Source of the DNA: Mycolicibacterium llatzerense
Lineage (GTDB): Bacteria; Actinomycetota; Actinomycetes; Mycobacteriales; Mycobacteriaceae
DNA: 64,000 bases
Reading direction: 5' to 3'
NCBI RefSeq assembly: GCF_000878195.1
Contig: NZ_JXST01000005.1
Coordinates: 1 to 64,000 of the forward strand
Shown here: one piece after another, positions 21,162 through 31,107 of the stretch
How the letters are laid out: every line of letters starts with the position of its first letter
Numbering within the stretch: the first letter of the stretch is position 1
The notes under the pieces: model-generated
What the model was told of the DNA's origin: nothing
Databases searched by the model: none
What the model saw: only the letters and a program-made list of their open reading frames with translations
Translations under genes and position numbers: made by a program

Positions 21162-21983
21162 ATGGCTGCGAAACCCGTTGCGAACGCGCTGACCCTTGAG
21201 CTCGATCCCGTCGTGGGCCACGAGCTGTCCCGGCACCTCGGGACCGAGGAAGCCTGGTACGCCCACGACTACGTGCCGTTCGAGCAGGGCGAGAACTTCG
21301 CCTTCCTCGGTGGCACCGACTGGGATGCCTCGAGCGTCACGCTGCCCAAGCCGGTCACCGATGCGCTGGAAATCCTGCTCATCACCAAGGACAACCTTGC
21401 GGGCTACCACCGTGAGCTGGTCGAGCACTTCATCCTCGAAGACAAGTGGGGCCGCTGGCTGGGCCGCTGGACCGCCGAGGAGCACCTGCACGCCATCGCG
21501 CTGCGCAACTATCTCGTGGTGTGCCGCGAGATCGACCCGACGGCCAACGAGGACGTCCGCGTCGCGCACGCCATGAAGGGCTACCGGGCCGACAAGTTCA
21601 GCCAGATCGAGACGCTGGTCTTCATGGCGTTCTTCGAGCGTGCGCACGCCGTCTTCACCCGCAACCTGCAGGCCCAGATCGAGGAGCCCGTGCTCGCCGC
21701 CATGGCCGGCCGCATCGCGCGTGACGAAGAGCGGCACGAGGAGTTCTTCGCGAACCTGGTCACCCACCTGCTCGAGACGCACCGCGACGAGACCATCGCC
21801 GCCATCGCCGCCCGGGCCGCGGGCATCGAGGTCATTGGCGCGGATATCGACGCCTACCAGGACAAAGTCCAGGTGGTTGCCGACGCCGGCATCTTCGACG
21901 CCGCAGCGCTGCGTACGGTCATCTCCGACCGCATCAAGGCGTGGGGCCTGGGCGACGAACCGTCGCTCGCTCAGTTCATCTAG
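21162..21983 (+). CDS. desA2: Acyl-ACP desaturase DesA2-like
   Basis: This 273-residue ferritin-like protein is equivalent to M. tuberculosis DesA2 (Rv1094), beginning with a similar MAAKPVANALTLELDPV. Di-iron ligands are visible in EHFILEDKW, TAEEHLHAIA and RDEERHEEFF. It is a soluble acyl-carrier-protein desaturase homologue linked to unsaturated fatty acid and mycolate precursors; DesA2 activity remains poorly defined. The ATG at 21162 matches the family start, and a nine-codon upstream extension is not conserved. Confidence 0.92.
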   Translation: MAAKPVANALTLELDPVVGHELSRHLGTEEAWYAHDYVPFEQGENFAFLGGTDWDASSVTLPKPVTDALEILLITKDNLAGYHRELVEHFILEDKWGRWLGRWTAEEHLHAIALRNYLVVCREIDPTANEDVRVAHAMKGYRADKFSQIETLVFMAFFERAHAVFTRNLQAQIEEPVLAAMAGRIARDEERHEEFFANLVTHLLETHRDETIAAIAARAAGIEVIGADIDAYQDKVQVVADAGIFDAAALRTVISDRIKAWGLGDEPSLAQFI

Positions 21984-22048
21984 ACGTCACAAAACAGTCA
22001 CGGCGCGCCGTCAGCGTGGGGCGGTAGCCGGGAGTAGCGTCGCCGGTG

Positions 22049-22180
22049 ATGGCTAGCGAACTGCTCTGCTATCCGGGCGGTACCCGATTAGAGATTGGGA
22101 CCGGCCCCGGTCCAGGTACCGCTGCGTCCACCGAAGTACTCGTGTGGGGCCGCACGGGCCGAGGAGCGCCACGTGTCTGA
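22049..22180 (+). CDS. phoAT: PhoAT-like small antitoxin overlapping phoH2
   Basis: A 43-codon open frame starts at the ATG at 22049 ([15 protein letters not shown]...) and ends with the TGA at 22178-22180, overlapping the phoH2 GTG start at 22173 by 8 bp in another frame. In mycobacteria a small upstream gene, phoAT, overlaps phoH2 and encodes its antitoxin; position and overlap here fit that arrangement. The call rests on position, overlap and open frame, not on remembered PhoAT sequence. Confidence 0.65.
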   Translation: MASELLCYPGGTRLEIGTGPGPGTAASTEVLVWGRTGRGAPRV

Positions 22181-23486
22181 TTCGCAGGTCCGTACCTATG
22201 TGCTCGATACCTCCGTGCTGTTGTCCGATCCTTGGGCTTGCACGCGTTTCGCCGAGCACGAAGTGGTTGTCCCCCTGGTGGTCATCAGCGAGCTGGAAGG
22301 TAAACGCCATCACCACGAACTGGGATGGTTCGCCCGGCAGGCGCTGCGCATGTTCGACGACCTGCGTTTGGAGCACGGACGGCTGGATCAACCGATTCCC
22401 GTTGGGACACAAGGTGGTTCGCTCCAGGTTGAGCTGAACCACGTCGACCAGTCAGTGCTGCCCTCGGGCTTCCGCACCGACACCAACGACCACCGCATCC
22501 TGGCCTGCGCCGCCAACCTTGCCGCCGAAGGCAAGCGAGTCACGTTGGTCAGCAAGGACATTCCGCTGCGGGTCAAGGCCGGTGCGGTGGGTCTGATCGC
22601 CGACGAATACCACGCGCAGGACGTCATCACCTCGGGCTGGACGGGCATGACCGAGATGGATGCCGCGCCGGACGACATCGACACGCTGTTCGCCGACGGC
22701 GAGGTCGACATTCTCGAGGCTCGGGATCTGCCGTGCCACACCGGGATTCGGTTGCTCGGCGGCACCTCGCACGCGCTCGGCCGGGTCAATGCCGAGAAGC
22801 GGGTGCAGCTGGTCCGTGGTGATCGCGAAGTGTTCGGCCTCCGGGGAAGGTCAGCCGAACAACGCGTCGCCCTCGATCTGCTGCTCGACGAATCCGTCGG
22901 CATCGTCTCGCTCGGCGGCAAGGCCGGTACCGGCAAGTCGGCGCTGGCGCTGTGCGCCGGCCTGGAGGCGGTGCTTGAGCGCCGCACCCAGCGCAAGGTC
23001 GTGGTGTTCCGCCCGCTGTATGCCGTTGGCGGACAAGACCTTGGCTACCTGCCGGGCAGCGAGAGCGAGAAGATGGGCCCGTGGGCGCAGGCCGTCTTCG
23101 ACACTCTGGAAGGACTGGCCAGCCCGGCCGTGCTCGAAGAGGTGCTGTCCCGCGGAATGCTGGAAGTGTTGCCGCTCACGCACATTCGCGGTCGCTCGCT
23201 GCACGACTCGTTCGTCATCGTCGACGAGGCGCAGTCGCTGGAGCGCAACGTGCTGCTGACGGTGCTGTCTCGCCTCGGCAGCGGTTCGCGGGTGGTGCTC
23301 ACGCACGACGTCGCCCAGCGCGACAACCTGCGCGTCGGCCGGCACGACGGTGTCGCCGCGGTGATCGAGAAGCTCAAAGGCCACCCGCTGTTCGCGCACA
23401 TCACCCTGATGCGCAGCGAACGGTCGCCGATCGCCGCGCTGGTCACCGAGATGCTCGAGGAGATCAGCCCCGGCACCCTGCCGTGA
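22173..23486 (+). CDS. phoH2: PhoH2: PIN-domain RNase fused to PhoH ATPase
   Basis: This 437-residue protein matches M. tuberculosis PhoH2 (Rv1095). Residues 5-130 form a PIN domain ([14 protein letters not shown] with a catalytic Asp, and a later NDHRILACA). Residues 240-437 form the PhoH P-loop ATPase, with [12 protein letters not shown] (Walker A) and SFVIVDEAQ (Walker B). The M. tuberculosis and M. smegmatis proteins unwind and cleave RNA and act as the toxin of a PhoAT-PhoH2 pair. The GTG at 22173 gives the conserved start, and translation is probably coupled to phoAT through the overlap. Confidence 0.93.
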   Translation: MSDSQVRTYVLDTSVLLSDPWACTRFAEHEVVVPLVVISELEGKRHHHELGWFARQALRMFDDLRLEHGRLDQPIPVGTQGGSLQVELNHVDQSVLPSGFRTDTNDHRILACAANLAAEGKRVTLVSKDIPLRVKAGAVGLIADEYHAQDVITSGWTGMTEMDAAPDDIDTLFADGEVDILEARDLPCHTGIRLLGGTSHALGRVNAEKRVQLVRGDREVFGLRGRSAEQRVALDLLLDESVGIVSLGGKAGTGKSALALCAGLEAVLERRTQRKVVVFRPLYAVGGQDLGYLPGSESEKMGPWAQAVFDTLEGLASPAVLEEVLSRGMLEVLPLTHIRGRSLHDSFVIVDEAQSLERNVLLTVLSRLGSGSRVVLTHDVAQRDNLRVGRHDGVAAVIEKLKGHPLFAHITLMRSERSPIAALVTEMLEEISPGTLP

Positions 23487-24465
23487 CGTGATTGTCGAGG
23501 ATGACTTTGCCGACGGTCTTTCCGGACTCCATCAACCGGTGAGCCTGCCCGGCATCGCGTAGCGGTACGACGGTGTCGACCATCGGGCGGATGGCCTTTG
23601 TCTCGAACAAGGGCAGCACCTCCCGGATGACGCCGGCGACGATCGCGGCTTTCTGCTCGGCGGGGCGGGCCCGCAGCATCGTGGCGGTGACGCTGGCTCG
23701 CTTCGCCATCAGCAGGCCGAGGTCCAACATCGCGGGCTCCGTGGAACCGCCGATGACGACCAGGTGCCCGTCGGGTGCGAGGCACTCAAGGTTGCGGTCC
23801 AGGTAGCTCGAGCCCACCACGTCGAGGATGGAGTCAACCCCGCGACCACCGGTGGCGGACAGCGTGGCGGCGACGAAGTCTTCGGTGCGGTAGTTGATCG
23901 CTGTGCGCGCGCCCAGGTCTCGCCCGGCGTGCACCTTGTCGTCGCTGCCGGCGGTCGTGATGACGTCAGCACCGATGGCGGCGGCCCACTGAATGGCGAA
24001 CGTGCCGATGCCGCCACCGGCGCCGTGGATGAGCACGCTGTGCCCGTGGGTGAGTCCGGCGACCATCGCGAGATTGGAGTACACCGTGCAGGCCACCTCC
24101 GGGATCGCGGCGGCTTCGATCATGCTCAGCCCTTGCGGGATCGGCATCAGCTGGGTCGCGCGCACCGCGACCTGGTCGGCGTAGCCGCCGCCGTCGAGCA
24201 GGGCGCACACCTGGTCACCCGGCGACCACCCGGTGATGCCCTCGCCAATCGCGACGATGGTTCCCGCGCATTCCAGCCCGAGCGGGCGCGGCGCCCCGGG
24301 CGGCACCGGGTACCGTCCGCGCCGCTGAAGCAGGTCGGCGTTGTTGATCCCGGCGGCCTCGACACCGATCACCACCTCGCCCGGGCCGGGCAGAACGGGG
24401 TCCACGGGTTGCCAGTGCAAAACGCCGGGGTCGCCGGGATGGTCAAACAGCACTGCTGAGGGCAT
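23464..24465 (-). CDS. NAD(P)H:quinone oxidoreductase, zinc-independent MDR family
   Basis: This 333-residue medium-chain reductase resembles PIG3/QOR-type enzymes: an N-terminal GroES-like domain ([19 protein letters not shown]) and a Rossmann domain with [15 protein letters not shown] for NAD(P)H. The zinc ligands of alcohol dehydrogenases are absent. It probably reduces quinones or enones; the substrate is unknown. The ATG at 24465 ([13 protein letters not shown]) is preceded by AAAGGAGA, so the 77-codon upstream extension is rejected. It overlaps the end of phoH2 by 23 bp. Confidence 0.87.
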   Translation of the reverse strand: MPSAVLFDHPGDPGVLHWQPVDPVLPGPGEVVIGVEAAGINNADLLQRRGRYPVPPGAPRPLGLECAGTIVAIGEGITGWSPGDQVCALLDGGGYADQVAVRATQLMPIPQGLSMIEAAAIPEVACTVYSNLAMVAGLTHGHSVLIHGAGGGIGTFAIQWAAAIGADVITTAGSDDKVHAGRDLGARTAINYRTEDFVAATLSATGGRGVDSILDVVGSSYLDRNLECLAPDGHLVVIGGSTEPAMLDLGLLMAKRASVTATMLRARPAEQKAAIVAGVIREVLPLFETKAIRPMVDTVVPLRDAGQAHRLMESGKTVGKVILDNHVTAGCRG

Positions 24466-24493
24466 GCGAAGTCTCCTTTGCCTGGTTGGGTGA

Positions 24494-25051
24494 CTATGCG
24501 GCGGTTGCGGCGCGGTCGGCCGCCCAGCGGGCGATGCTCTGGGCGTACCGCGGGGTCTCGACACTGCAGTGGCGTCCGGAGGCGTCCTGACGGGCGGCGG
24601 CTGCCTCGGCGAAGGTCTGCCCGTGCTGGGCGATGAATTCCAAGAAATGCTCGGTGGGGTGCGAGGTGACCGAGTTGGTGTAGCGGCAGCGGTCACCGTC
24701 GAGCTGCTCCATCCGCAGTTCCCAGATGACCTGCGTGCTGGTCCATCCGAGCGGGGTCAACACATCCGACAGCGAAACCATCCGGCAGTAGTGCGGCTCG
24801 GCGACCTCGAACCGGTACTGCTGCACCACCAATCCGGTGCCGATCATCTCCACGTTGATGGACATCGGGGTTCCGTCGTCGTCGACGGTGTAGCCGGCCG
24901 CCTTGTGGTCGCCCGGGGCGCACCGCTGATATTCGTGTGTCGGGAGGGTTTTCAACCACCGCGCGATGTCAACGTGATCAAACGGCGCCCGCACCTCTGC
25001 GGCTATCACCGCCTGCGACAGGATCAGATCCTCGCGAACCGTCGAACTCAT
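24494..25051 (-). CDS. SRPBCC-like hypothetical protein
   Basis: In this 185-residue protein the first ~140 residues have the alternating beta-strand pattern of SRPBCC/START-like ligand-binding domains (VRAPFDHVDIARWLKTLP, VVQQYRFEVAE, TSHPTEHFLEF). The remainder is an Ala-rich helix. It lies 28 bp upstream of the quinone oxidoreductase on the same strand and may be cotranscribed. A GGGAGC site precedes the ATG. Family assignment is tentative. Confidence 0.6.
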   Translation of the reverse strand: MSSTVREDLILSQAVIAAEVRAPFDHVDIARWLKTLPTHEYQRCAPGDHKAAGYTVDDDGTPMSINVEMIGTGLVVQQYRFEVAEPHYCRMVSLSDVLTPLGWTSTQVIWELRMEQLDGDRCRYTNSVTSHPTEHFLEFIAQHGQTFAEAAAARQDASGRHCSVETPRYAQSIARWAADRAATAA

Positions 25052-25204
25052 GAAATGCTCCCTTCATTCCGATGTTGTGTGTGGTCAACCCTGCTCGACG
25101 AGAAACTCCGGCACCACGGCGCTAGCCGCACATTCGGCGGTAGTGCTAGCCCCCACTACGCCGGGGTCAGGGACCAGTCAGCCGCGGCCGGTAGCATTTC
25201 TCCC

Positions 25205-26080
25205 GTGCCACGCCGACCCGAGAGCCCGTTCTGGTCCTATTGGCGAACCGTCCTCGGCGTGTGCGCCGGCGTGACGATCGTCGTGGTCGGGTGCCAGACC
25301 GGAAATGTCGCCAAGGCCGACGAAGTCGACTGCAGCAAGTACAAGTGCATCGCGCTGACCTTCGACGACGGTCCCAGCCCGTACACCGACCGGCTGCTGA
25401 AAATCCTGCAGGACAACGACGCCAAGGCGACGTTCTTCGAGATCGGCAACAAGGTCGCCGCCAACCCGGCCGGCGCCAAGCGCGTCGTCGACGCCGGGAT
25501 GGAACTCGGTCAGCACACCTGGGAACACCCCAACATGACGACCATCCCGACCGAGGACATCCCGGCCCAGTTCAGCAAGGCCAGTGACGCCATCGAGAAG
25601 GCCACCGGGCAGCGGCCGAAACTGGTCCGCACCGCGGGCGGTCTGATCAACGACCAGGTGCTCGCCGAGGCCAAGAAGCAGGGCCTGGCTGACATCAACT
25701 GGGACGTCATCCCTTTCGACTGGGCCAATGACTCCAACACCGCGGCCACCCGCTACATGCTGATGACGCAGATCAAGCCGAATTCGGTGGTGCTGTTTCA
25801 CGACACCTACTCGTCGACGGTCGATCTGGTGCAGCAGTTCATCCCGGTGCTCAAGGCCAACGGCTACCACCTGGTGACGGTCAGCCACATGGTCGGCCAT
25901 CGTGAGCCGGGCACCAGCTACGGCAGCCGCGAGAACGGCCCGCCGGTCAACGGGCTCACCGACATTCCGCCGGCGGAGATTCCGACGCTGCCCAACACGC
26001 CGTCGCCGCCGCCGATGCCGAACATCCCGATCACCGACATCCCGGGCGCCAACTCCGGCGGCTCGAACAACGGTCAGTAA
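25205..26080 (+). CDS. Secreted polysaccharide (peptidoglycan) deacetylase
   Basis: This 291-residue NodB-fold enzyme is equivalent to Rv1096, reported as a peptidoglycan deacetylase. A membrane anchor or signal (about residues 12-35) is followed by TFDDGPSPYTDR (catalytic Asp, metal Asp), HTWEHPNM (metal histidines) and VVLFHDTY. Canonical motif 3, R-P-x-x-G, reads RTAGG here; the proline I recall in M. tuberculosis is a Thr. The C-terminal 50 residues are Pro-rich. The GTG at 25205 is chosen; the open frame upstream lacks conservation. Confidence 0.88.
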   Translation: MPRRPESPFWSYWRTVLGVCAGVTIVVVGCQTGNVAKADEVDCSKYKCIALTFDDGPSPYTDRLLKILQDNDAKATFFEIGNKVAANPAGAKRVVDAGMELGQHTWEHPNMTTIPTEDIPAQFSKASDAIEKATGQRPKLVRTAGGLINDQVLAEAKKQGLADINWDVIPFDWANDSNTAATRYMLMTQIKPNSVVLFHDTYSSTVDLVQQFIPVLKANGYHLVTVSHMVGHREPGTSYGSRENGPPVNGLTDIPPAEIPTLPNTPSPPPMPNIPITDIPGANSGGSNNGQ

Positions 26081-26085
26081 TTCCA

Positions 26086-26142
26086 CGAGCAGACACAAAA
26101 CTGTCGTTTTCGCCTGGAAATGGACAGTTTTGTGTCTGCTCG
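26086..26142. repeat. Intergenic palindrome P6 (perfect 20-bp arms)
   Basis: CGAGCAGACACAAAACTGTC at 26086-26105 is exactly complementary to 26123-26142 around GTTTTCGCCTGGAAATG. It lies between two convergent stops and shares its arm with P7 at 36331. Confidence 0.8.
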
Positions 26143-26152
26143 CGAGGGAACG

Positions 26153-26512
26153 CTAGGCAGTGGGGAAGCGGTCGGCGATCGCATCGACCATGGCGATGAT
26201 GTCGGCCATCCTCGAACGCAGCACCTCGAGGTGCTTGTCGGCGCCCTGTTTCGCCGCCCGGCGCTCCGTTGCCGCCAGCTGCAGGTGCAGCTCACCCAGC
26301 TCTTCTTCGAGCAGTTCGATGAACAACCTGGCTTGCAGCACGTCGGCGTTCCGTTGCCCAGGTGAGGTCGTCACCAGTTTGAGGACATCAGCCTGGGATT
26401 TGGGCATCGGCTCCACGGCGTGTGTGTGCGGCATGTGGTAGCGCCCGTGCGTCATGCACGGGACGGTGTCCAGCCGGGTACCTCGGTACGAATCAGTGAG
26501 GTCGGCCGCCAT
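26153..26512 (-). CDS. Small coiled-coil hypothetical protein
   Basis: This 119-residue protein has about 75 C-terminal residues forming a long helix likely to be a coiled coil (FIELLEEELGELHLQLAATERRAAK). The first 45 residues are His-rich and irregular. The start is uncertain: ATG 26512 gives the full length and ATG 26455 is plausible; neither has a clear ribosome-binding site. I do not recognise the family. Confidence 0.5.
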   Translation of the reverse strand: MAADLTDSYRGTRLDTVPCMTHGRYHMPHTHAVEPMPKSQADVLKLVTTSPGQRNADVLQARLFIELLEEELGELHLQLAATERRAAKQGADKHLEVLRSRMADIIAMVDAIADRFPTA

Positions 26513-26627
26513 TGCAACACGATCGCAAATACACGGTCGAATCCCGTTTCCCGGCAGTATCTGTCCAGTAAGGAGCTGTTCACATTGGCTTCACCCAAGT
26601 TGTGAGAAGGGCTCTGTCAGAGCGCAC

Positions 26628-26661
26628 AAAAATGCCCCCTTCCGAGGAAGGGGGCATTTTC
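26628..26661 (-). terminator. Intrinsic-type terminator downstream of fumC
   Basis: AAAATGCCCCCTTCC and GGAAGGGGGCATTTT (within 26628-26661) form a 15-bp perfect stem with a 3-4-nt loop. It lies about 42 bp beyond the fumC stop on the minus strand, and the stem's outer A/T pairs give a short U-tract in fumC RNA. This is the most classical terminator in the window. Confidence 0.8.
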
Positions 26662-26702
26662 GACGCGAAATTGATCGCCGACTGTTTTGGCGGCTCCTCG
26701 CG

Positions 26703-28109
26703 CTAGCGCTCGTCGCGGACCTTCGCCATGGCCAGCACGTCGAGGCGCTTGTCCAGCTCGGCCAGCGAGAGGTTGTCGCCGATCAGGCCGCGGTCGATGA
26801 CCGTCTGCCGGATGGTCTTCTTCTCCTTGAGGGCTTCCTTGGCCACCTTGGCGGCTTCTTCGTAGCCGATGGCCGAGTTCAGCGGCGTCACGATCGACGG
26901 CGACGACTCCGCCAGCGTGCGCAGGTGGTCCTCGTTGGCGACGAGGCCGTCGATGCACTTGGATGCGAACAGCCGGGACACGTTGGACAGCAGCGTGAAG
27001 GACTCCAGCACGTTGCGGGCCATCATCGGGATGTACACGTTCAGCTCGAAGGCACCGGACAGACCGCCGACGGTGACCGCCGCGTCGTTGCCGATGACCT
27101 GCGCGGCCACCTGGGTAACCGCTTCGGGCAGAACAGGATTCACCTTGCCCGGCATGATCGAGCTGCCCGGCTGCAGGTCCGGCAGCTGGATTTCGCCGAG
27201 GCCGGTCAGCGGGCCCGAGCCCATCCAGCGCACGTCGTTGGCGATCTTGGTCAGCGACACCGCGATGGTCTTCAGCGCGCCGGAGGCCTCGACGAGTCCG
27301 TCGCGGGCGGCCTGCGCCTCGAAAGAGTCTGCGGCGGTGCGCAGTTCGGCGATGCCGGTCTGGTTCACCAGCACCTCGACCACCTTGGCGCCGAAGCCGT
27401 CGGGGGCGTTCAGGCCGGTGCCGACGGCGGTGCCGCCGATGGCCAGCTCACCCAGGCGGGGCAGCGTCGCCTTGACGCGCTCGATGCCGGCCTCGACCTG
27501 GCGGGCGTAGCCGCCGAACTCCTGGCCCAGGGTGACGGGCACGGCGTCCATGAGGTGGGTGCGGCCGGACTTGACGACGGTGCGCCACGCGCGGGCCTTG
27601 TTGGCCAGCGACTCGTGCAGCACCTCGAGCGCCGGGATCAGGTGGCGCACAGCGGCTTCCGTCGCCGCGATGTGCGTGGCGGTGGGGAAGGTGTCGTTGG
27701 AGCTCTGCGACATGTTGACGTGGTCGTTGGGGTGGACCTCGACGCCGTTGCGGCCCGCGATCGAGGCGATGACCTCGTTGGCGTTCATGTTCGAGCTGGT
27801 GCCCGAACCGGTCTGGAAGACGTCGATGGGGAACTGGTCGTCGTGCAGACCGTCGGCGATCTCACCGGCGGCGGCGATGATCGCGTCGGCCTTGTCGGCG
27901 GCCAGCAGACCCAGGTCCTTGTTGACCTGCGCGCAGGCGCCCTTCAGCAGGCCGAGTGCGCGGATCTGAGTGCGCTCCAGGCCGCGGAACGAGATCGGGA
28001 AGTTCTCCACCGCTCGTTGCGTCTGCGCGCGCCACAGGGCGTTGATCGGCACCCGGACCTCGCCCATGGTGTCGTGCTCGATGCGGTATTCGACATCGTT
28101 GTCGGACAT
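26703..28109 (-). CDS. fumC: Fumarate hydratase class II
   Basis: This 468-residue protein corresponds to Rv1098c. It hydrates fumarate to L-malate in the TCA cycle as an iron-independent tetramer. The family signature [12 protein letters not shown], the [14 protein letters not shown] segment and [15 protein letters not shown] are visible. It lies 28 bp downstream of glpX on the same strand, so the two probably form an operon ending at the hairpin at 26628. Confidence 0.95.
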   Translation of the reverse strand: MSDNDVEYRIEHDTMGEVRVPINALWRAQTQRAVENFPISFRGLERTQIRALGLLKGACAQVNKDLGLLAADKADAIIAAAGEIADGLHDDQFPIDVFQTGSGTSSNMNANEVIASIAGRNGVEVHPNDHVNMSQSSNDTFPTATHIAATEAAVRHLIPALEVLHESLANKARAWRTVVKSGRTHLMDAVPVTLGQEFGGYARQVEAGIERVKATLPRLGELAIGGTAVGTGLNAPDGFGAKVVEVLVNQTGIAELRTAADSFEAQAARDGLVEASGALKTIAVSLTKIANDVRWMGSGPLTGLGEIQLPDLQPGSSIMPGKVNPVLPEAVTQVAAQVIGNDAAVTVGGLSGAFELNVYIPMMARNVLESFTLLSNVSRLFASKCIDGLVANEDHLRTLAESSPSIVTPLNSAIGYEEAAKVAKEALKEKKTIRQTVIDRGLIGDNLSLAELDKRLDVLAMAKVRDER

Positions 28110-28137
28110 GTGCTCCCTTTTGTTGAGGTGAACGGAA

Positions 28138-29166
28138 TTACGGCAGGGGGTGTGCAGCGGACAGGTCGCCGGTGAAGTCCACTGCGGAGTACTCGTTGAG
28201 CTTGGAGAGCCGGTGGTAGGCCTCGATCATCCGGACGGTGCCGGACTTCGAGCGCATCACGATCGACTGGGTGGTGCAACCGCCGGCGAAGTAACGCACG
28301 CCGTTGAGCAGGTCGCCGTCGGTGACGCCGGTGGCGCAGAAGAAGACGTTGTCGCCGGCGACCAGGTCCTCGGTGGTCAGCACGCGGTCCAGGTCATAGC
28401 CGCGGTCCAGGGCGCGCTGGCGCTCGTCGTCGTCGGTCGGGGCGAGGACGGCCTGGATCGCGCCGCCCATGCAGCGGATGGCGGCCGCGGCGATGATGCC
28501 CTCGGGGGTGCCGCCGATGCCGGCCAGGATGTCGGTGCCGGACTCAGGGCGGCAGGCGGAGATGGCGCCGGCGACATCGCCGTCGGAGATCAGCCGGATG
28601 CGGGCGCCGGCCTCGCGGACCTCGCTGATCAGCTGGGCGTGCCGGGGCCGGTCCAGGATGCACACCGTGACGTCGGCCACAGATTCGTTGAGCTTCTTGG
28701 CGACCCGGCGGATGTTCTCGCCGATGGGCACCGTGATGTCGATGACGTCGGCCGCGTCGGGTCCGACGGCGATCTTGTTCATGTAGAAGACGGCCGACGG
28801 GTCGAACATGGTGCCGCGCTCGGAGACTGCCAGCACCGAGATGGCGTTGGGCATGCCCTTGCTCATCAGGGTGGTGCCGTCGACCGGGTCGACGGCGAAG
28901 TCGCAGTCGGGGCCGTCGCCGTTGCCGACCTCTTCGCCGTTGTAGAGCATCGGGGCGTGGTCCTTCTCGCCCTCGCCGATGACCACGACACCGCGCATCG
29001 ATACCGAATTGACCAGCTCACGCATGGCGTCGACGGCTGCGCCGTCACCGCCTTCCTTGTCACCGCGGCCAACCCAGCGGCCGGCGGCCATGGCCCCGGC
29101 TTCAGTGACCCGGACGAGTTCGAGTGCGAGGTTGCGGTCTGGGGCTTCCCGGCGCGAAGGCGTCAT
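28138..29166 (-). CDS. glpX: Fructose-1,6-bisphosphatase class II
   Basis: This 342-residue protein corresponds to Rv1099c, the GlpX-type enzyme that mycobacteria use for gluconeogenesis. It dephosphorylates fructose 1,6-bisphosphate. The metal-binding [14 protein letters not shown] and the [11 protein letters not shown] motif shared with inositol phosphatases are visible, along with GGTPEG near residue 210. It is first gene of the glpX-fumC unit and diverges from the DUF4245 gene with a 54-bp gap. Confidence 0.95.
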   Translation of the reverse strand: MTPSRREAPDRNLALELVRVTEAGAMAAGRWVGRGDKEGGDGAAVDAMRELVNSVSMRGVVVIGEGEKDHAPMLYNGEEVGNGDGPDCDFAVDPVDGTTLMSKGMPNAISVLAVSERGTMFDPSAVFYMNKIAVGPDAADVIDITVPIGENIRRVAKKLNESVADVTVCILDRPRHAQLISEVREAGARIRLISDGDVAGAISACRPESGTDILAGIGGTPEGIIAAAAIRCMGGAIQAVLAPTDDDERQRALDRGYDLDRVLTTEDLVAGDNVFFCATGVTDGDLLNGVRYFAGGCTTQSIVMRSKSGTVRMIEAYHRLSKLNEYSAVDFTGDLSAAHPLP

Positions 29167-29220
29167 GCGCAGATTGTCCCATTAGCCAGTGCGCGTCGGG
29201 GAGCTGGGATACTGAGCACC

Positions 29221-29919
29221 GTGACGTCATCATCCCCGGAACCTGAGGGCCAGCCGATCGCCGCACCCGAGGTGGTCGCCGAGGGCCAGTCGGTGCCGGT
29301 GCCGCGCCCGGCGAAGGACCGGCTGCTGCAGGACGGCCGTGACATGTTCTGGTCGATCGCCCCGCTGGTGGTGGCATGTATCGCGCTGGCCGGGATGCTC
29401 GGGATGTGCTCGTTCGCGCCGCAGGGGCCGGGTAAGGGTCCGGCGCCGCAGTACGACGCCCCGGCCGCTCTCAAGGCCGACGCAGCGGCGTTGCACATCC
29501 CGATCCGTGTGCCCGAGCTGCCGTCCGGGTGGCATGCCAATTCCGGGTCCCGCGGCAGCATCGAGGCGGGTCGCATCGATCCCGTCACCAAGCAGCCCAC
29601 GCGGGCGCTGACGTCCAAGGTGGGTTATCTGACCGCCGCCGGCATGTTCGTGGCACTGACCCAGAGCAATGCCGACGAGGACAAGCTGGTCGCCTCGATC
29701 CACAGCGGTATGTACCCGACCGGCGCCCAGGATCTGGGCGGCGTGCACTGGGTGGTCTACGAGGGTGCGGGCGAAGACCAGCAGGGCACCGAACCGATCT
29801 GGACGGCCAGGCTCGACGGGCCGACCGGCCCGGCGCAGGTCGCGGTCAGTGGGTCGGCGGGGCCGGTGGATTATCGGACGCTGGCGGAGGCGACGCAGCA
29901 GGCACAGCCACTGCGGTAG
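29221..29919 (+). CDS. DUF4245 membrane-anchored protein
   Basis: This 232-residue protein is equivalent to Rv1100. About 45 cytoplasmic residues are followed by one helix (SIAPLVVACIALAGMLGM) and an extracytoplasmic domain containing the DUF4245 features: IPIRVPELPSGW, GYLTAAGMFVALTQS and GGVHWVVYEG. Function is unknown. The GTG at 29221 is chosen; the very long open frame upstream is a shadow of glpX. The 3' end overlaps the convergent exporter gene by 74 bp. Confidence 0.85.
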   Translation: MTSSSPEPEGQPIAAPEVVAEGQSVPVPRPAKDRLLQDGRDMFWSIAPLVVACIALAGMLGMCSFAPQGPGKGPAPQYDAPAALKADAAALHIPIRVPELPSGWHANSGSRGSIEAGRIDPVTKQPTRALTSKVGYLTAAGMFVALTQSNADEDKLVASIHSGMYPTGAQDLGGVHWVVYEGAGEDQQGTEPIWTARLDGPTGPAQVAVSGSAGPVDYRTLAEATQQAQPLR

Positions 29920-31075
29920 CCGGTTGCGATCGGCGCATTCGGGCCCACAGTGCGGCGCTCAGCCGGGACAGGCGTCCCGGTGCCCGGGGTTCGTCGGGTT
30001 CGGGGTCGCTCAGCGGAACGCCTTTGTACACCGCGAGATACACGCTGATCGTGGTGACGACGACGATCATCAGCACCGGGCCGATCACCAGGCCCAGGAA
30101 ACCGAACATCGCGATCCCGGAGAACACCGACAGCAGCATCAGTGCGGAATCCAGCCGGGCCGCGCGGGGCACCAGGATCGGCCGGAGCACATTGTCGATA
30201 TTGGTGACCACCAGGATGTGGAACAGGATGACGAACAGTCCGCCGCCGACATTGCCGAACAACGCCAGGCCGATGCCGAACGGGATGCTGACGATGCCGC
30301 CGCCCAGCGGGATCACCGACAGGGCACTCAGCAGGATCGCGAAGATGAAGAAACCGTCGTGGAATCCGGCGATATAGATCGAAATCGCGCCTGCCACACC
30401 CTGAGCCAGGGCGATGACGAACTGGCCGAGGACCGTCCCGCGCACCATGGCGCCCATCTTGGCCAGGTACAGGTCGGTGACCTCTTCGCCGAGCGGATTG
30501 AGCCGCCGGATCAGCAGGACCACCTCGTCACCATTGACCAGTAGCGAGATGAACACGTAGAGGAAGATCACCGCACCGGCCAGCGCGCCGAACAGCCCGC
30601 CCGCCGCGTCCTGCAGCACGTTCAGGCCCCATGCGCCGGCGCGCTGCGCGAACGTGATGATCCATTTCTGGAGTGATTCGCTCGTCAGCGTCACGTCGTG
30701 CAGGTACGGGATGCGTGCCAACAGGTCGTTGACGGCCTGTAGCGAGCGGGTGCCCAGCGCGCCCATATCGGTGCGGCTCACCCAGTCCGACACATTGCGG
30801 ATCATGCTGCTGATCTGAACGATGCCGATGGCGACGGCCCCGCTGATCGGCACGACCACCACGACCAGCGCGGCCAGCAGGGTCAGGGTGGCCGACAGTC
30901 CGGTGCTCAGCCGCGTCGACAGCCGGCGGAACAGCGGGTTGAACAGGTAGGCCACCACTCCGGCGACCATGACCAGCATGAACTGGCTCCGCAGGAAATA
31001 GGCGCCGAACCCGACCGCGATGACCGTTGCGACAGCGAGCGCCCGCTTCTGGGTGATCGTGAAATCGGTGTCCAT
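29846..31075 (-). CDS. AI-2E family transporter
   Basis: This 409-residue protein with about eight membrane helices is syntenic with Rv1101c. The family's central domain and terminal VPLGGGIVSIPFGIGLALFG and GLVIGPVLMIVV segments are visible. AI-2E proteins are proposed exporters of quorum signals or small ions; the substrate here is unknown. The ATG at 31075 (MDTDFTITQ) is preceded by a cytoplasmic-type start; the 139-codon extension overlaps the upstream gene and is rejected. The Pro-rich C-terminus lies in the overlap with the DUF4245 gene. Confidence 0.88.
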   Translation of the reverse strand: MDTDFTITQKRALAVATVIAVGFGAYFLRSQFMLVMVAGVVAYLFNPLFRRLSTRLSTGLSATLTLLAALVVVVVPISGAVAIGIVQISSMIRNVSDWVSRTDMGALGTRSLQAVNDLLARIPYLHDVTLTSESLQKWIITFAQRAGAWGLNVLQDAAGGLFGALAGAVIFLYVFISLLVNGDEVVLLIRRLNPLGEEVTDLYLAKMGAMVRGTVLGQFVIALAQGVAGAISIYIAGFHDGFFIFAILLSALSVIPLGGGIVSIPFGIGLALFGNVGGGLFVILFHILVVTNIDNVLRPILVPRAARLDSALMLLSVFSGIAMFGFLGLVIGPVLMIVVVTTISVYLAVYKGVPLSDPEPDEPRAPGRLSRLSAALWARMRRSQPATAVAVPAASPPPASDNPPAPPTH

Positions 31076-31107
31076 GCGGGTGATTCTGTCCGATTTGTTG
31101 CCGATCG

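Noticed and set aside
26454..28175. 573-codon plus-strand open frame
   Set aside because: Antisense to fumC throughout, low-complexity and without recognisable motifs; high-GC shadow.
28150..29919. 589-codon open frame on the plus strand across glpX
   Set aside because: Only the part from 29221 (DUF4245) is a real gene; the rest is Gly/Val/Asp-rich antisense shadow of glpX.
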